From contig NW_024465434.1 in NCBI RefSeq assembly GCF_017591425.1, positions 310,001 to 374,000 of the forward strand: a DNA stretch of 64,000 nt, written 5' to 3'. The translations under genes were made by a program, and so were the position numbers. This document shows, in pieces, positions 48,545 through 59,984 of this stretch. Each line of letters starts with the position of its first letter. Position 1 is the first letter of the stretch. The notes beneath the pieces are model-generated. The model ran no database searches and was not told where the DNA came from. It worked only from the letters and a program-made list of their open reading frames with translations. This stretch comes from Ochotona curzoniae (Eukaryota; Chordata; Mammalia; Lagomorpha; Ochotonidae).

Positions 48545-49240
48545 TTGGTAATTTTAAGCAGAGGTTAGGGGCTAGTGGATTTGCATTTAGAGACATAAGT
48601 ATGCAAAATCTGGTCAGCTTTGTTTTTCCCAAGGTGACTGTTAGAAAAATGTGAGCAACAGGCAAGTGTTGAATCCGAGCTTCTGTTTGCTTATTTCTAA
48701 AGCAGGAACAGGAGGTGCATCCAGAGAGATGTGTTTGGAGAGGTGCATATGTTGAAAGTACTGAATATGATCTTGAGTCATAAATGGGTTACCATGCTTG
48801 CTCTCAGGGAAGGATTTCTTTGTCACCCGACTCAAGACACACATGCTGATATTGTTACCTGGTCTATAATGGCTGTCTGCATCCTTACACGGCTGTTTCG
48901 TGTATGTGTGTGTTTGCTTTCAAATGGGAGCATTTCTTACTGTTTGTTGTGTGTGTAGCTCAGATTCCAGCTGCTCTACTTTTGGAGGGATGGCTTAGGG
49001 AGAGGAGATAAACATGGATGCTAGAAGAGGAATTGTTTCTGTTTTGTTCTGTCTTCTCATAGGACACAGCAAGTCAGGTGTCTAAAACTCTGCTGTGCAT
49101 AAGAGCAGCAGGAGATGAACAGAAACCAGGTGTAGAGTCATCTAAATACAGAGATGCACTGGGACAGGTTAGATGGTACATTAATCACCTGACTTTATTT
49201 GCTGTATCATAAAGAGGGATCCAGATTTGCTAAAGAAGGG
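48545..49240. other. no gene seen
   Basis: Intergenic DNA; nothing recognised. Confidence 0.45.
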
Positions 49241-49244
49241 AAAA

Positions 49245-49400
49245 GCATTTTCAGAGCTTGGATCTGAATCCTATCTCACTACTCAGCAAGGGTAACCCCA
49301 GTCCTCGTAAAATGGGGACTGTCCTTAGGCCTACTTCATTGGGCTGTGGGGGAATTGTTTGAAATGGTCTGACTGTAGCATGTTGTACAGTCCCTGCTAA
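49245..49400 (+). repeat. MIR-like relic
   Basis: GGATCTGAATCCTATC, CGTAAAATGGGGACTG and ATTGGGCTGTGGGG follow MIR order. Confidence 0.5.
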
Positions 49401-49837
49401 GAAGTCCTCATAGTAATTAGGGCTGGGAGAGAATGATCTGAGCAGTGGAAACCAGTATTACTACATTCTGATGATGGCATTCAATAGTTCAAGTTTCCTT
49501 TGAAGATAGACTCCCAACTGAGACTTGGGAAAAAGAGGACCAAGTTGACTTGTACAAGTCCTTGAGCTGGGAGAGGTATGGGAGTCCAGTGGCAGCCTGA
49601 GCAGGGCACACAGATGGGAGATCAGGGCCTGGAGGTGCTGATGGGGGTCACTGTTCCTGGGTTACAAAATGGCATGAATTGTGGTCATGGGCAGAGCCCA
49701 GCATGCCACCCCGCTGCAGGTCTGACAGGAAGCCTCTGTGCTTGTCTCCTGTTTCACTTGGGACATGTGGACCTGGGAAGACCCTAGGCAGGAGAGGAGG
49801 CGGAACTTAATGACTGCAGGTCTTACCTTTGAGGCTC

Positions 49838-50366
49838 AGTTTTTCAAAAATGGAATTAATATTTTGGTGCAGAAAGTTTTTAAAATTCATGCATATAAAG
49901 GTTCTTTATAAAGCTCATGGAAAATGTGTATTATGAGAAAATGATGTGTGGGTTTTAGCTGTTTTGTACCAAATCAAATTTCTTTCTTAAGATTTTTAAA
50001 AATTTTATTTTTATTTAAAAGTCAGATATACAGATAGGAGGAAAGACAGAGAGGAAGATTGTCCATCCGATGATTCACTCCCCAAGCCGCCACAATGGCC
50101 AGAGCTGTGCCGATCTGAAGCCAGGAACCTGGAGCCTCTTCTGGGTCTCCCACATGGGTGCAAGGTCCCAAGGCTTTGGGTTGTCTTCGACTGCTTTCCA
50201 AGGCCACAAGCAGGGAGCTGGATGGGAAGCAGGACTGCTTGGATTAGAACTGGTGCCCATATGTGATCCAGGCATGTTCAAGGCGAGGACTTTAGCAGCT
50301 AGGCTACTGTGCTGGGACCACCAAATCAAATTTCTAATGAAGCTTTTCCATGAAGTAGTTAAAGTC
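49838..50366. mobile_element. two MITE copies head to head, one split by a CSINE
   Basis: 49838-49905 is a forward half-copy (CAAAAATGGAATTAATATTT, TTTTGGTGCAG). From about 49906 an opposite copy runs AAAGCTCATGGAAAATGTG ... TTTTGTACCAAATCAAATTT, is split by a CSINE and ends GCTTTTCCATGAAGTAGTTA. Confidence 0.55.
49984..50319 (-). repeat. CSINE with 16-bp target-site duplication, nested in a MITE
   Basis: Full-length reversed copy. ACCAAATCAAATTTCT is duplicated at 49968-49983 and 50320-50335. Confidence 0.92.
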
Positions 50367-50369
50367 TAC

Positions 50370-51000
50370 TTGTACTTCATGACTTAATCTCAGGACTTTT
50401 CATGTTAGACTTTTTCAGTGATAAGGAGAGATGGGCTCCAAGAAAAGGCTCTTTTATAGACAAGTCCAGCACAGTGGCTTCAGTTTATTCTTATGTTTCA
50501 TCATGCATGGGCCTTGGAGGTAGGTTTTGGGGACTTCAAGAAAAGGACTTTTCCAGGTGGCACACAGCTAGCTGGTCCCCATCTTTCTAGCATCTCTGTC
50601 TTTGGCCAATATGATGAAATACTTTCCTGATCATTAATGCCAGCTCTGGTGTGGGCCTGCTAGCATGTCTGTCTTTACCTCAGCCATGAAACAGGGTCTT
50701 CTGGATAGTAAGATCCAAGCATTCTGTCCCTCTCGCCACCCTCAACTCCACCCAAATGAAATAAAACCATGTCACAAGGTGCCTGCTTCCCCGGGCTAGC
50801 CAGGGGCACACCGTGAATGTGGGTTGTTGATGGGATCAGGGCTTAGCGCCTCTTGATGGAGCCATGCATGTGCTTGTAACTGGTCAAATCTGCAGGTGTC
50901 TCCCAATTGATGTTACACTAGCACATACATTTGTGTCTACATGCGTACATTTAACATTTTAAAAACCAGAACTGAAAAAAAGTCTCTGCCGCTGGGTAGA
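50370..51000. other. no gene seen; downstream of the COLEC12 poly(A) site
   Basis: Unique-looking DNA with no repeat or exon recognised. Confidence 0.45.
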
Positions 51001-51004
51001 ATTA

Positions 51005-51600
51005 AAGCTGACAAGTAGCCCTGTGAGTTTTTATTAGTACCATCATTGTTTTCTTTGGCTCCATGTATTATATTGGTAAAAATTATGAAAAAAATAATTG
51101 TAAAAGGTAAATATTTTGTACAAAAATACAAAGTTTTAAAAGCTCTTTAAGTATATTTCTAAAAGTTGGCCTATATATTTGCATATCTGCATCTTTCCTA
51201 CATTTTGTGTTTTAGACATGTTAAGGTAATGTTTACACAGTGTGTTTTAAATTCTTCCTATAGCTCATCAACCAATGGTGTTTTTTTTTTCCTGACTGGA
51301 GCATTTTATACTTTGGAAGATGTAATTTGCATAATGGTGTGGTTATCAGCCAAGAAAAATCTATGTGATGCAGTCCATTTGCACACTGAAAATCAACGCA
51401 TCATCTAGGAGTGACTTTGAATTCCTAAGTTCTTGAGTAACGGTGGATGGCAGTAAAACAAGCATTGCTTTTTTTCCAGGAATTGATTTTCAGTGTTTTT
51501 TTCCTCCCAGTGTGATGAGGAGGTGATGTCATCAGAAACGAGTGTTCTTTGCCTTGGCAAGCCATCTGAGTGTCTGCTCACATGATTACAGCTGAGTCCA
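51005..51600 (-). other. COLEC12: COLEC12 3' untranslated region
   Basis: The stretch between the TAA stop and the first AATAAA on the minus strand is about 590 bases and free of SINE or L1 sequence, unlike most of the window. Its distal third is AU-rich with ATTTA-like and U-run motifs, which is common in regulated 3' UTRs. The exact end is inferred from the poly(A) signal at 51030-51035 and is uncertain by about 20 bases. Confidence 0.7.
51030..51035 (-). terminator. COLEC12 polyadenylation signal AATAAA
   Basis: TTTATT on the plus strand reads AATAAA on the minus strand. It is the first canonical hexamer downstream of the COLEC12 stop codon. A U-rich stretch follows about 60 bases further (around 50967-50980 on the minus strand), as expected of a downstream element. 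Cleavage is inferred near 51005-51020. Confidence 0.7.
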
Positions 51601-51620
51601 TTACACTGCGGATGACAGTA
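51601..51620 (-). CDS. COLEC12: COLEC12 last coding exon (C-terminal tail and stop)
   Basis: This is the final coding segment of collectin-12. On the minus strand a TTTTAG acceptor at 51621-51626 opens an exon whose first two bases complete a valine codon begun by the G at the end of the exon at 52730-52875. It then reads L-S-S-A-V and stops with TAA at 51601-51603. Human collectin-12, from memory, ends in the same short tail after the lectin domain but with leucine as last residue, so only the last residue seems to differ. The exon continues into the 3' UTR toward lower coordinates. The matching phase, the acceptor and the tail sequence together make the call secure despite the tiny coding length. 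Confidence 0.9.
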
Positions 51621-52077
51621 CTAAAAGAGAGGAATAAGAAGTGAAATGAGTAAGTTAATGTATAATTCTCAAAACATTCATTTTTATAGGAATGCATCTA
51701 AACTGTATCATCCAACAGTGTTAGTTTTTTTTTCATAGGAATGTCTAGAAGCTGTTAGGTTAAATAAAAGCCAACTTTCATTTTGGAAGAGCCCATTCTG
51801 GGGCAGTTGCACTCTAATTCTTATCTGAAGTAGGCAAGCAAAGGAACAGATGGAATATCTCGGTGACTTGTCAACATCTATTATAACCTCTTACTTAGCT
51901 CTCTGTGTTTCTTCCTGTCAGTCAAACAGGCTGTGTGTTCCTTTGGTTGGTAACGTGTCTAATACATGGAGCAATGCCTGACCCAACAAAGGTGATCAAT
52001 AACAGACTACTGACTGGATTTATGGAGAACTGGTATGCCATGCTGTTTTGAAAATAATGAGCCAAAATATGAATGTG

Positions 52078-52190
52078 CCCCAAAAAGTTTATGGAAATGG
52101 AATTAAAAGATAAGTGTATTTTGGTGAAAAATCCATGCATGGCTTTTTTGTGATACTTTTTTTCACAAGCCTTTTGAAGTTCCTTCAGGC
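52078..52190 (+). mobile_element. palindromic MITE in the last COLEC12 intron
   Basis: CAAAAAGTTTATGGAAATGG, TATTTTGGTGAAAAATCCAT and CACAAGCCTTTTGAAGTTCC form opposed ends. Confidence 0.65.
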
Positions 52191-52729
52191 GCATGGATTC
52201 CAAAGACATTCTGACACCCAAAATTTATCTTTTCATTATATTTCCACAAATTTTTGAGATCTCTTCATATTTTTGAGGGTTTTTTTTAAAAACAGTGACT
52301 TTATTGAAATAAAATTTATAAATCATGTCATTCCCCTAATATTCACCAAATTCACAGAATTCACTTCTTCACAAAGTCATATAATTTAGAGCTACCAGGT
52401 TTTAGAACATCTTCTACACCTTCCAAAGGAACATCACCCACCATTTGTTTCATGGCTCACTCCAACCTGGAAATCTGGTTCTGATGAAGGAAATCAACGT
52501 GCCCATTTCACAGAGGGGTGTAGTAAATGAAATCATGTAAAAACTCCATAAGGAAAACACTATCATTTCTCCTGAGGTTAATAAACTGCCCAGCTACTAG
52601 GTGACAAAACCAGGCCTAGAACCTAATTGCAGAATCTTTAGCTGGCTCCCTTCCACTTGACAGCCTCTCCTTCTGCAACAGGAACTAAACTCCACAGCTG
52701 CCCTCAGATTCCCTTGAGAGCCCACTCAC

Positions 52730-52875
52730 CTGTCTCCCTGTCTTTTTCGCAAATGAAGTTGTTGATATCATCACATTGGAAATCATTCCACTGTCCAGCA
52801 TAAATCAATCCCGCACAGTCTTCTCCTGGCCCTTGGCCACGATCCCAGTTGTCTGGCTGCCCAGCTTTCCAATTT
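52730..52875 (-). CDS. COLEC12: COLEC12 exon: C-terminal half of the C-type lectin domain (QPD/WND)
   Basis: This 146-bp exon encodes 48 full codons plus one base at each side. It holds the sugar- and calcium-binding half of the carbohydrate-recognition domain of collectin-12, a type II membrane scavenger receptor of endothelium that binds glycans, oxidised LDL and microbes. Visible motifs in order are NWKAGQPDNW (the QPD triplet typical of galactose-type lectins), GEDC, the QWND calcium-site motif, FQC and FICEKDRET. Three of the usual four lectin cysteines are here; the first must lie upstream, outside the window. The acceptor on the minus strand follows a C- and T-rich tract with AG at 52876-52877. 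The donor is GTGAGT at 52724-52729. The frame is open throughout and joins both neighbouring exons in phase. Confidence 0.95.
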
Positions 52876-54544
52876 CTTTTATAAAGAGAGAAAAAAAAGG
52901 GGGGGGGGATGTTATTTGCTCAGTAATGCAGAGATTTTCTTTACTCAATAACAGCAGAGAAATGTGAAAAACAAAACTGATGTGTGTATCTTTGGTCCTA
53001 GGATGAAAATGCATTGTTTAAAAAGCAGTGCATGTTCGTTCTTCAGCAAAAGCAGTAGCTGTTTGGCTGGGTTGTGTGCAGCCTGGGTTTATTGTTTTTG
53101 TTTTCCACAGTGAAATCTACTTGTTGACTTTCACCATCACAGTGCTGAGGGAATGAATCCTTCTCTGGCACAGATGAATGACTCTCTAACGTGTACTGAA
53201 TGCTGACTTCTGCATGGACATGTATATGTGCAGGAGTTCGATTTCAGTATCTCCAAGGCAACGTGTCAGGAAGAAGAAGCAGGAGACCCTTGGAAAACAT
53301 TTGCAAGAACCTACAATTACAGACAACTGGTTACAGTTCTCTGGCTAAGCTGTACATGGTTGATGGCTTTAGAAAGAAATAGTAATTTAATCCTCCTGAA
53401 AATGACTCATACATGTCACTACTTTTTTTTTTTTTGGAGAGATTCTTAAAAACAAGTTTTCTTTAGGATGAGTTCATTCGAGGCTTGCTTGTTCACTTGG
53501 ATGTGGCTGTTCAGCATGGCACATGGCCAGGGCTAACAGTTCTTGAATCTGTTTCTGTGCAGTAACTCAGATGTGTTCCCAGACTCAATTCTCGTAGGCC
53601 CCATCATGCTGAAGGTGCAGGTTTATGTACCAACAAGGTTAGAACCTGAGAGGAGCCTGCCTCCCACGGAGGCTGGGAAAGAGCAGCTGTAGCCAGAGCT
53701 GCTTCCTATCAACTATGACCCATTTGCCCATCAGCACGAGGGTGTTTGTCCTGGGGTCACTCGAGGAGACAGCCCATGGAGTCCCACATCTTTGGACCCT
53801 AAGACCAGAGGGTGGTGGGAAAGAACACTTGAAGTTTATACTCCAGGGCTGCAGGAAAAAAAAAAAAAAAAGCAAAGTTGAACTACCCCGCATCATATGT
53901 GTACTTCAGGATATTTAGAGAAATGAATAGTGACCTCAAAGAAATCCAGTGATGAAAAAATAAGCTAGAGGAAATGGAGTAAAAATGGTTCTGGGGAGAA
54001 TTAGAAAATACTCATTTGCCCCAGACACCCCCAGAGTATGTACTATGTACTACAATCTAGACCACAAGGGCAATAGGCAGGGAGCTGACCAAGTAAGTGC
54101 CTGCTCTCAGAGCACTCACAGCACAGACAAGACACAGATGGACTCGGAATCTCAGGCGGTCACGGTGAGGTCAGACAGAGATGAAGTTGGAAGGAAAAAT
54201 AGCTTGTGTTCAAGTTTATCAGATTGGGCGAAAATGAACAGTGACCTCACAGAAACTCAGTGATGCAAAGATAAGTTAGAGGAAGCCAACTTTTTGTGTA
54301 TATTTCTGTCTACCTGGCAGAACTACTCTGGAGATGTCAGTGGTGTCTGGGCTAGTTTGGTGAATGCACATTTCTTTCATTTCGGCCAGTCAGTGGTGGG
54401 GGTTGGAATCTACATCTGTTTGTAGGGTCTGTGATTCCTGGATATATAATAATAGGACATCTGCTGTTCTTGATTTCTCAGTTAATTGAGAAATTAATAA
54501 ACATGACTTCTTTTGGGCTAGAAGACATGCTTAGTGTTTCCCCC
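52876..54544. other. intronic DNA with a 52-bp direct duplication
   Basis: 53922-53973 and 54233-54284 are similar along 52 bases (AATGAA.AGTGACCTCA.AGAA...GAGGAA). A T-run lies at 53422-53434 and an A-run near 53855-53870. No exon seen. Confidence 0.6.
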
Positions 54545-54965
54545 TTCTTTTAAGTGATTTTTTATTTTGTTAAATTTTTATTTTGAATTTTTAAATTTTA
54601 TGGTACAATTTCATAGACTGGGATTCCCTCAACCCCCTAAGATCCCACTGCACCCTGACTGATTTTCTGCACGTTGCTACAATAGTATAGTCCTTTATAA
54701 GGAGTAATGATTCCATCAGTTTGTTATTTAAGTGTGCCCCAACATTGCTGGTACAGACAATGTCAGATGGTCCAGCATCCCACTGTCAACACATTTGTAA
54801 CAGTTTCATTGGAAGTCCATCTTTGATTTGGAAGTATGGATGCATATTGCATTGTATCCCCACATCTGGATATTGTAGTCTCTCTTACTGCATCACTATA
54901 CATTCCCATAAATGAGAAACCACAAAATAAGGTCAACAACTGATATGAATTAGAACAACAAAATG
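54545..54965 (+). mobile_element. composite repeat, copy in COLEC12 intron
   Basis: This is the same family: 'tttcatagactgggattcc', 'cagtttcattggaagtccatc', 'cacatctggatattg' and 'gagaaaccacaaaat' occur in order. The ORF2 part is missing or very diverged after 54930. Confidence 0.65.
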
Positions 54966-55330
54966 ATAGCACCATGGATTCGAAAGTAGATAAAAAGGAT
55001 TCATTGTCCAGAGTAACAGTCCAGGGAAGAACAAGGAGGAAAGCTTTACCACCCTTCCACAGGTGACTGTGATTCCTCACATAGGGCTCAAGGATCCCCA
55101 TAGGACCAAAAGCAGAAAAAGCCATTCCAGGGCATTGAGTGGGAGCTGACCGAGGGGGCCCAGCACAGAAGGACAGTGGGATAGCCCAAAGGGGCAATTT
55201 GGGGCTAAGCCTGGAGTCTCAAAGTGTACCTTTCAGAAAGCTAAAAATCACATAGAGTGACTTGTGGCAAAACTACTCATTGTGTGTGATAGAATAGGAC
55301 AGGGCATGTCAGGGAAAATAAAAGGATGTT

Positions 55331-55720
55331 TGAGGGTACTTCAAAGAGTTAATGGATAGAAACGAGGTTGGAGCGAGTGTCTGGTGGAGTGGCTAGGATG
55401 CTGTTTGGGATAAAGGATACTGCAATGTCTACTTGGAGCCTCTGCTTTTCTCACTGCCTCCTAACGCACACTCTAGGAAGCAGTAAATACTGTGTCCCTG
55501 CCGACCATGCTGCAGATCCAGATTGAGTTTTCAGGTCCTGGCTTCATTCTGGCCCAGCCCCAGGGTATTCAGAGAGAACCAGTTAGCGGAAGATTGTTGT
55601 CTCCCTTACAAAGTGAAAACAAATGAAAAATTGAAAAGTATGGTACAAGAATTTTTGAAATTCATGCATGGTTTGTCCACAATATACATTTCCCATGAAC
55701 TTTTTTCAACCTCCCCTATA
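55331..55720 (+). mobile_element. palindromic MITE interrupted by a SINE
   Basis: Left end GGGTACTTCAAAGAGTTAAT; right part GAATTTTTGAAATTCATGC and TTTCCCATGAACTTTTTTC. A CSINE-related insert lies between. Confidence 0.65.
55374..55612 (+). repeat. CSINE-related SINE nested in a MITE
   Basis: GAGTGTCTGGTGGAGTGGC opens it; CACACTCTAGGAAGCAGTAA and GCCCAGCCCCAGGGTATTC follow. Older subfamily. Confidence 0.55.
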
Positions 55721-56053
55721 GGTGTATATTTGGAAGATTGTCAGCTTAAACAGCACTTTAATCTCATTCATAGGCAGACTTCAGAGAGAAGTGTGACTGA
55801 AGTGAAGATGGAAAATCCCTGTGTCTTATGATTCTCACCACAAAGAGGTGACTGGGCATGACATACATGTATTTGGGCATCATACTCTACGCCAGGAACT
55901 TTAGAAGCACTCCAGCCGCCTGTACCACTGTAGCGCCCCTGCAAGACTCAAAAACTTTAAGGGAAAAGGAGTGGATACTCGAAATCTTGGAACACAGCCT
56001 TTCAACCTCACTTGGTATGTTTTCTCATAGACCACAAAAACAGACTGAGGCTG

Positions 56054-56396
56054 GGCCTGGCATGGTAGCCTAGTGGCTAAAGTCCTTGCTTTGCATGTGC
56101 CAGGATTCTATATAGGTGCTGGTTCTAATCCAGTGGCCCCACTTCCCATCCAGCTCCCTGCTTGTGGCCTGGGGAAGCAGTCAAGGACGGTCCAAAGCCT
56201 TGGGACCCTGCACCTGTGTGGGAGACCTGGAAGAGGCTCCAGGCTCCTGGCTTTGGATCAGCTCAATTGCAGGCCATTGCAGCCACTTGGGGAGTAGATC
56301 AGCAGATGGGAGATCTTCCTCTCTGTCCCTCCTCCTCTCTTTAGATCTGACTTTCCAATAAATCATCAGTCAATCAATCTTATAAAAAAAAAAAAA
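56054..56396 (+). repeat. CSINE with about 18-bp target-site duplication
   Basis: Full-length copy GGCCTGGCATGGTAGCC to poly(A). AAAAAC(A/G)GACTGAGGCTG flanks it at 56036-56053 and about 56398-56415. Confidence 0.92.
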
Positions 56397-56784
56397 GAAA
56401 AACGGACTGAGGCTGCATGGCCTCAAAATGGGAAAATCTGGGTGGTGGGAAGCATTTCATTGTAGCAGAATTTTTTTCCCCTCCTACGAGGGTCTGTACT
56501 GCAGAAGATTCCTCTCTTGAGGCCTGAGTCAGTGCTTCACCTCCATCCCCCATGAAACCTCTAGTAGGTGACTACTGGATGAGAGGATGCTTTAGGAGCA
56601 ATCTGCATGATAGATTTGCGACCTGGATTTTCCCTCACAGTGTAAAGCTGAAAGCTGGGACTTGTAACCCAGCAGTATATTTCCACCAAATGAAGTCCTG
56701 TGGCCAAGAGGATTGGAGAAGATCCGGGTGTGTGTTTGAAGTCACGTCTTCAATCATCTGAGGTCGAGAACGATCTTAACGCAG

Positions 56785-57040
56785 CCACCTTAGGAGTGGA
56801 TATTTGATCCAGCATTGAAGATGTCCACATCTCGTGTCAGAATGCCTGGGTTCAAGTCCCAGTCCCAGCTCATGATTCTTGCTTTTGCTGGTCCAGATAC
56901 GGCAGGTAATGAAGTGGTGGTTCTCAAGTAGTTGGGGAGATCTGAATGATGTTCCTGGCTCACAGCTTCAGCCTGACCCGGTAGAGGCTGCTGTGGGTGT
57001 TCAGGGAGTGAACTAATGCATAGCAACAGGTATGCATTCT
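56785..57040 (+). repeat. CSINE-related SINE, diverged
   Basis: CTGGGTTCAAGTCCCAGTCC (B box) and GTTCAGGGAGTGAACTAATG. Confidence 0.55.
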
Positions 57041-57400
57041 TCTGATTTTTTTTTTTTTACAGCTGTTTTAGAGTGCTGCCTGGAGCAGGTGCGCAGAGCT
57101 GTGCCCTAGCAGGTAGCTTCTTTCAACAGTGACAAGCTGCTGAGTAACATACCTGCACTGCCAACCAGGGCACTTGGGCAGCTCTGACATGTCCTTGATT
57201 GACAACTGCCCTCTACCACATAACCTCGGTTTTTTCAATCATAACTTTTTTTTTTTTTAAATCTCATGGCTTCCTGCTCTTTGTTCTGTCTTTCCTTCCA
57301 TTTTGCTTAGGTATTAATTTATTGGTTACTTTATCTACCCTTGCAATATGGGAGCTTAGATCATTGATTTTTTTTCAGCCTTTAAAAAATATCACTAGTT

Positions 57401-57712
57401 TCTGCCATTGTGGTGTAGTGTGTGAGGCTGTTGTCTGTAATGCCAGCATCCTATATTGGTACTGATTGATGTCCTGGCTGCTGCAATTCTGATCCAACTC
57501 CCTGCTAATGGCTTTGGAAAAGTGATAGAAAATGGTCCAAGTGTTTGGGCCTCTGCCACCAAGGGGGAGGTGAGGGTAAGTCTTCTTGCTCCTGGCTGCA
57601 ACCTGCTTTAGTGCTGACCACTGCGTCCCTCCAGGGAGTGAGCTAGTGCTGTCCCCTTCTCCTCCCCTCTCTTCCTTTCCCTCTCTGTCTGTAAAAACAC
57701 AAATCAATAGAA
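57401..57712 (+). repeat. CSINE, diverged
   Basis: TCTGCCATTGTGGTGTAGTG to CTCTGTCTGTAAAAACACAA. Confidence 0.7.
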
Positions 57713-58105
57713 ATATTTTTAATATCCAATTTTAAAGCTATTAGTGTCTCTCTAAACACTGTATATTTGGCTTTATCTCACAAAATCTGATGTGTTTGTT
57801 TCTCCCAGGTACTTTCATATTTCCTTTATGATTTCTTTTTGATCCATGGGTTATTTAAAAGCATTTCCTTTAATTTCCAAACATTTTAGAATATTTGGTT
57901 TCCGTTACTGGTTTCTAATTTGTTCAAAGAGCATAACCTAACATATAATTCTAGTTCTCTCAAATGTATTGAGACATGTTTTATGGCATACAATGAACAT
58001 ATCTTGGTGAGTGTACCAGTGGGACTTGAAAAGCATGCATACTTGTCATTTGTTGGCTGAAGTGACCCATAAATGCCAAGTTGGCTGTTAGAAAAATTAC
58101 TAGTG
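57713..58105. other. intronic DNA, possibly L1-derived; no gene seen
   Basis: Phrases such as TTCTTTTTGATCCATGGGTTA resemble antisense L1 ORF2. No exon seen. Confidence 0.4.
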
Positions 58106-58107
58106 TT

Positions 58108-58366
58108 CAATGTGAGGGAGAGAATCTTCTATCTATTGGTTAACTTCCCAAATGGCCAGACCTGAGCCTATCTGAGACCAGGAGCTTCTTCCGGATCTCC
58201 CACATGGATGCAAGGGTCCAGGGACTTGGGCCATCGTCCTCTGCTTTCCCAGGTCATTAACAGGGAGCTGAATTGGAAATATAGCAGCTGGGATTGAACC
58301 AGCACCCACATAGGATGTCATTGCTGTAAGTGGAGGTTTGATCTACTATATCACAACATCATCCCT
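58108..58366 (-). repeat. CSINE, diverged
   Basis: ACTTCCCAAATGGCCAGACC, GACCAGGAGCTTCTTCC and GGGATTGAACCAGCACCC. Confidence 0.65.
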
Positions 58367-58828
58367 TGGGCTTTATTTTTGATTCAGACCTTGTAGTTTC
58401 TATTTCCAGGACTTTTAGAGTATCTGATATGTTGCTGTCATAATTTTTCATGACAATCTCTCATGGTCTTCAGAGCTAAAAAGCATTATTGGCGGCAAAG
58501 GAAAGGGATAGCAGTGTGTAGGGCCACCAAACCAAGATGGGGAGGGTGACGGTGAGTTTAGGTGAGATCCCCCATGCTTTACAGCCCAATCTCCCCTCCC
58601 AGGCTGTGGCAGAGAAATGCTTTGTCATCACCACAAACTTGCTGAAACCTGGCTGATTCTGAGTGTAGAATCTGTCAGGATACTGTAAAAGCACAGAATT
58701 TCTAGTTAGCCTTATTCTGTCGTTACTAGCAATTAGAATTATGAAAACATTCAAAATACCAATACTAGCAGGTAATATTTCTCAAGTGCTTCCCATGTGC
58801 CAACTCCTGTATCAAATGGTTTATATAT

Positions 58829-58957
58829 GAGGGTATTTCAAGAAGGTAGTGGAAAATGCAATTGAATGATAAATTCATAATGGTGCAAAAAAAGTTTAGG
58901 AGATCATGCATAATGTTTTTATCATACATATTTTCCATGAACTTTCCAAAGACTCTC
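58829..58957 (+). mobile_element. palindromic MITE, best-preserved copy
   Basis: Ends GAGGGTATTTCAAGAAGGTA and TTCCATGAACTTTCCAAAGA are imperfect inverted repeats. TATATGAG-like sequence at the left and CATGTATA at the right suit TA-targeting of mariner-type elements. About 130 bases, no coding capacity. Family name not known to me with certainty. Confidence 0.7.
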
Positions 58958-58959
58958 AT

Positions 58960-59980
58960 GTATATGGTTTAAGTTCATGAACATTTGCACTTGTGCAGCA
59001 CTCAGTGTCCACTTGAGGCCAAGGCCATCTGCACAGTATGGCAGCTCTGAGCATCGGGTGAGGGGTGGGAATGTGGATTGCACTGGTCCTGTAGGCTGTG
59101 CTCCTCTCTTTCACTGTGCTGCCTCACTCTGCACTGTGCAGTGTTTATTATGACATGTCAAAGTAAGTTAGCATTCAGTTACTCAGACCTCATATGAGGT
59201 CTGCCTTATTTATTCATGCTTTTAAAACCCGATCCTGGGATCTTTCCTTGAATATGTGTCCCTGTGGGTGGAAACTGAGAAGCACCCTGAACCTGTGTGG
59301 GGAATGTGGGCTGTAGCAGCTGGGATTTTCAGGAGCCTTTGAGGGTGGCTGTGTGAGGGGACCATCTCCACTGAGGGGTCTGAGGATGGGATCCTTCCCA
59401 GGGGCTGAGGGACCCAGTTGGCACTGTCCTTCTAAGTCACATAATTCTTGCAGGAGCTGGTGACGAGAGAAATTTCAGCCTGGGAGAGCTGGTGTGGGCG
59501 TTAATGTTTCTGCTCAGTCCATTCCACATGGGCCTATCAAGAGTTTTCTTGGAGGAAAGCTTTGGATGGAATTTCTCAGTGAGTTTAACCCAGACCTTTT
59601 CTGCATTTATGGCAGTGGTAAAAGCAGAGGAGATGAATTTTTCTCAGCTATACCCCCAAGCTAAACTACCTGGAAGAAAGATGCTGGTGCTCTCAGTGGT
59701 CAAACAGGTCTCTGCCTCCAGACTTAACCTGCTCCTGCTCCAATTCCTACGAGGGCTGAAGCCTCTAGAGTGCATCTTTACTGAGTATCAGGTACATGCC
59801 TGAGAGCCAGGGTGCACTTTCCTCTCCCCAGAGGCAGGTGCTGAAGAGACAGTGCACCCGGCGGGGCAGCAGGCAGGTGTCTGCTTGTCTTTAAGGCTGT
59901 GTGAGGCTCATCTACAAGCAGACCTGCACTCCTCCAGTGTTCCACCTTACTGTGTGGCCACCTGTCTCACTAAATCTCTC
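58960..59980. other. intronic DNA, no gene seen
   Basis: A 103-codon open frame at 59492-59803 matches nothing I know and has no splice context that I can support. Confidence 0.45.
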
Positions 59981-59984
59981 TCTC

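Noticed and set aside
54763..55197. 144-codon minus-strand open frame
   Set aside because: Its start lies in the composite repeat at 54545-54965 and the rest matches nothing.
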